Assembly: GCF_011806575.1 (NCBI RefSeq)
Contig: NZ_JAATOO010000017.1
Location: forward strand, 43,625 to 107,624
Length of the DNA: 64,000 bases
Direction of reading: 5' to 3'
From: Vibrio hepatarius
Lineage (GTDB): Bacteria > Pseudomonadota > Gammaproteobacteria > Enterobacterales > Vibrionaceae
Within the stretch, counting starts at the first letter, position 1, and the number at the start of each line of letters is the position of its first letter. The position numbers and the translations under genes were made by a program. The notes under the pieces were generated by a model, which made no database searches, was not told where the DNA came from, and worked only from the letters and a program-made list of their open reading frames with translations. Positions 63,105 to 64,000 of this stretch are shown here, one piece after another.

Positions 63105-64000
63105 ATGAACGATCAACATACATTAAAACAAGTCGCTGAAATGGCAAGAATCGCCGACAGCTATGTGAGCGCGTGGGGAGATGAAGCAAAAGTCGAAGAC
63201 GAAACCATTCGTCGCTTACTTGCGTCTTTAGGCTACGACACCACCAACGATGATACTCTTCTTAAATCTGCCGAGAAAAAGCACAAGAAGCCAGTGCTAG
63301 AGCCGGTGCAGGTTGTTCGCGACGGTGAACCTGTAGAGGTTGCGCTGAACCTAGGCGCAAGTGCGCGTGAAAGCGAGTTCAACTGGCGTTTAGATACCGA
63401 GCAAGGAGAGGTACTTGAAGGCTATCTTCAATCTCAAGTTGTAAGAGATGAGCGTAAAGAGGGTGGCCCTCTAGTGTTTGCGTTACCGAGTGATTTAGCG
63501 TGGGGTTACCACAAGCTAACGATTACTCGTAAGCGCCGCAAATCGCCGTATGAGATGACACTGATTGTGACGCCGAAAGCGTGTTACAAGCAGGAGCAAA
63601 TCGAGCACGGCAAAAAAATGTGGGGTCCGAGTGTTCAGCTTTACACCCTACGTACTCAGCACAACTGGGGGATGGGTGACTTTGGTGACCTGAAACAACT
63701 GGTCGCTGACATCGCTTCACGTGGCGGTGATTTTGTTGGTCTTAACCCGATCCATTCTCTATTCCCTGCGAATCCGGAAGGAGCGAGCCCATACAGCCCA
63801 TCTTCTCGTCGTTGGCTGAATATTCTCTACATCGACGTTAGCTCAGTACCAGAGTTTGCGTTGAGCGTTGAAGCGCAGCAACAAGTTGGCAGTGCAGAGT
63901 TCCAGCAACGCCTGCAAAAAGCGCGCGACTCTCATTGGGTCAATTACACCGAAGTGGCAGACCTCAAACTGAGCGTACTCCCGTTGCTGTTTGACGAGTT
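63105..64000 (+). CDS. malQ: 4-alpha-glucanotransferase MalQ (cut by the window end)
   Basis: About 298 residues are visible from ATG 63105, which follows GGAGAG. Blocks such as WGPSVQLYTLRTQHNWGMGDFGDL, VGLNPIHSLFP and SPYSPSSRRWLN are those of amylomaltase (GH77). It disproportionates short maltodextrins for MalP. The catalytic Asp/Glu/Asp residues lie past the window edge. Confidence 0.93.
   Translation, partial: MNDQHTLKQVAEMARIADSYVSAWGDEAKVEDETIRRLLASLGYDTTNDDTLLKSAEKKHKKPVLEPVQVVRDGEPVEVALNLGASARESEFNWRLDTEQGEVLEGYLQSQVVRDERKEGGPLVFALPSDLAWGYHKLTITRKRRKSPYEMTLIVTPKACYKQEQIEHGKKMWGPSVQLYTLRTQHNWGMGDFGDLKQLVADIASRGGDFVGLNPIHSLFPANPEGASPYSPSSRRWLNILYIDVSSVPEFALSVEAQQQVGSAEFQQRLQKARDSHWVNYTEVADLKLSVLPLLFDE

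Noticed and set aside
1..64000. CRISPR arrays, integron attC sites, prophage genes, tRNA or rRNA genes, transposases
   Set aside because: None could be recognised on either strand. No run of regular spacer-repeat units other than the oriCII iterons was seen.

Overview
The window is a piece of Vibrio chromosome 2 centred on its replication origin. Three features show this: rctB (18.4-20.4 kb), the initiator found only in Vibrionaceae; the adjoining oriCII repeat field of GATC-containing iterons and DnaA boxes (20.4-21.3 kb); and parA2/parB2 (21.6-23.8 kb) with several parS2-type sites (TTTACA-N-TGTAAA) scattered from about 11 to 32 kb. Gene content (Pst2 phosphate operon, YeeN-type YebC paralogue, malT/malPQ, tad locus) fits a marine Vibrio, probably of the Harveyi group. 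The species cannot be fixed from the sequence alone.

Layout. 0-3.7 kb: 3' part of a Tat-exported PhoX phosphatase, a 28-codon basic ORF, and an IclR regulator with a degenerate ureohydrolase-like protein. 4-9.7 kb: UspA, a thiol arsenate reductase, and the pstSCAB operon. 9.8-16.9 kb: GabD-like dehydrogenase, a MarR regulator divergent from an EamA exporter with two matching operators, a Fic toxin with its YhfG-type antitoxin (52 aa), an SDR oxidoreductase, a LysR regulator divergent from a DUF2798 membrane protein, and the YebC paralogue. 16.7-18.1 kb: three small genes of unknown role. 18.4-23.8 kb: replication and partition of chromosome 2. 23.9-34.7 kb: TmcA tRNA acetyltransferase, a FapA-like protein, a GNAT and a DEDDh exonuclease, YegD, a YdcH-like protein, a LysE exporter, a P-loop kinase-like protein, a chemoreceptor and a DCC-family thiol protein.

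34.7-40.4 kb: a visibly AT-rich segment with an RND efflux pair and a LysR regulator. 40.4-52.2 kb: a complete tad (tight adherence) pilus locus. It has a divergent prepilin peptidase and a run from flp to tadG whose genes from rcpC onward are mostly overlapped by a few bases, then an OmpA-like protein. 52.3-64 kb: YibL, a 961-aa alkaline-phosphatase-superfamily exoprotein, a TyrP-type transporter, and the maltose regulon core: malT divergent from malP and malQ (cut by the window end), with two CRP sites and a MalT box between them.

How parts work together. RctB, the iterons and DnaA start replication; ParA2/ParB2 with the parS2 sites segregate the origin region. PstSCAB, PhoX and possibly ArsC form a phosphate theme. 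MalT, MalP and MalQ handle maltodextrins. The tad genes form one secretion and pilus machine whose accessory proteins (SPOR, OmpA) point to peptidoglycan anchoring.
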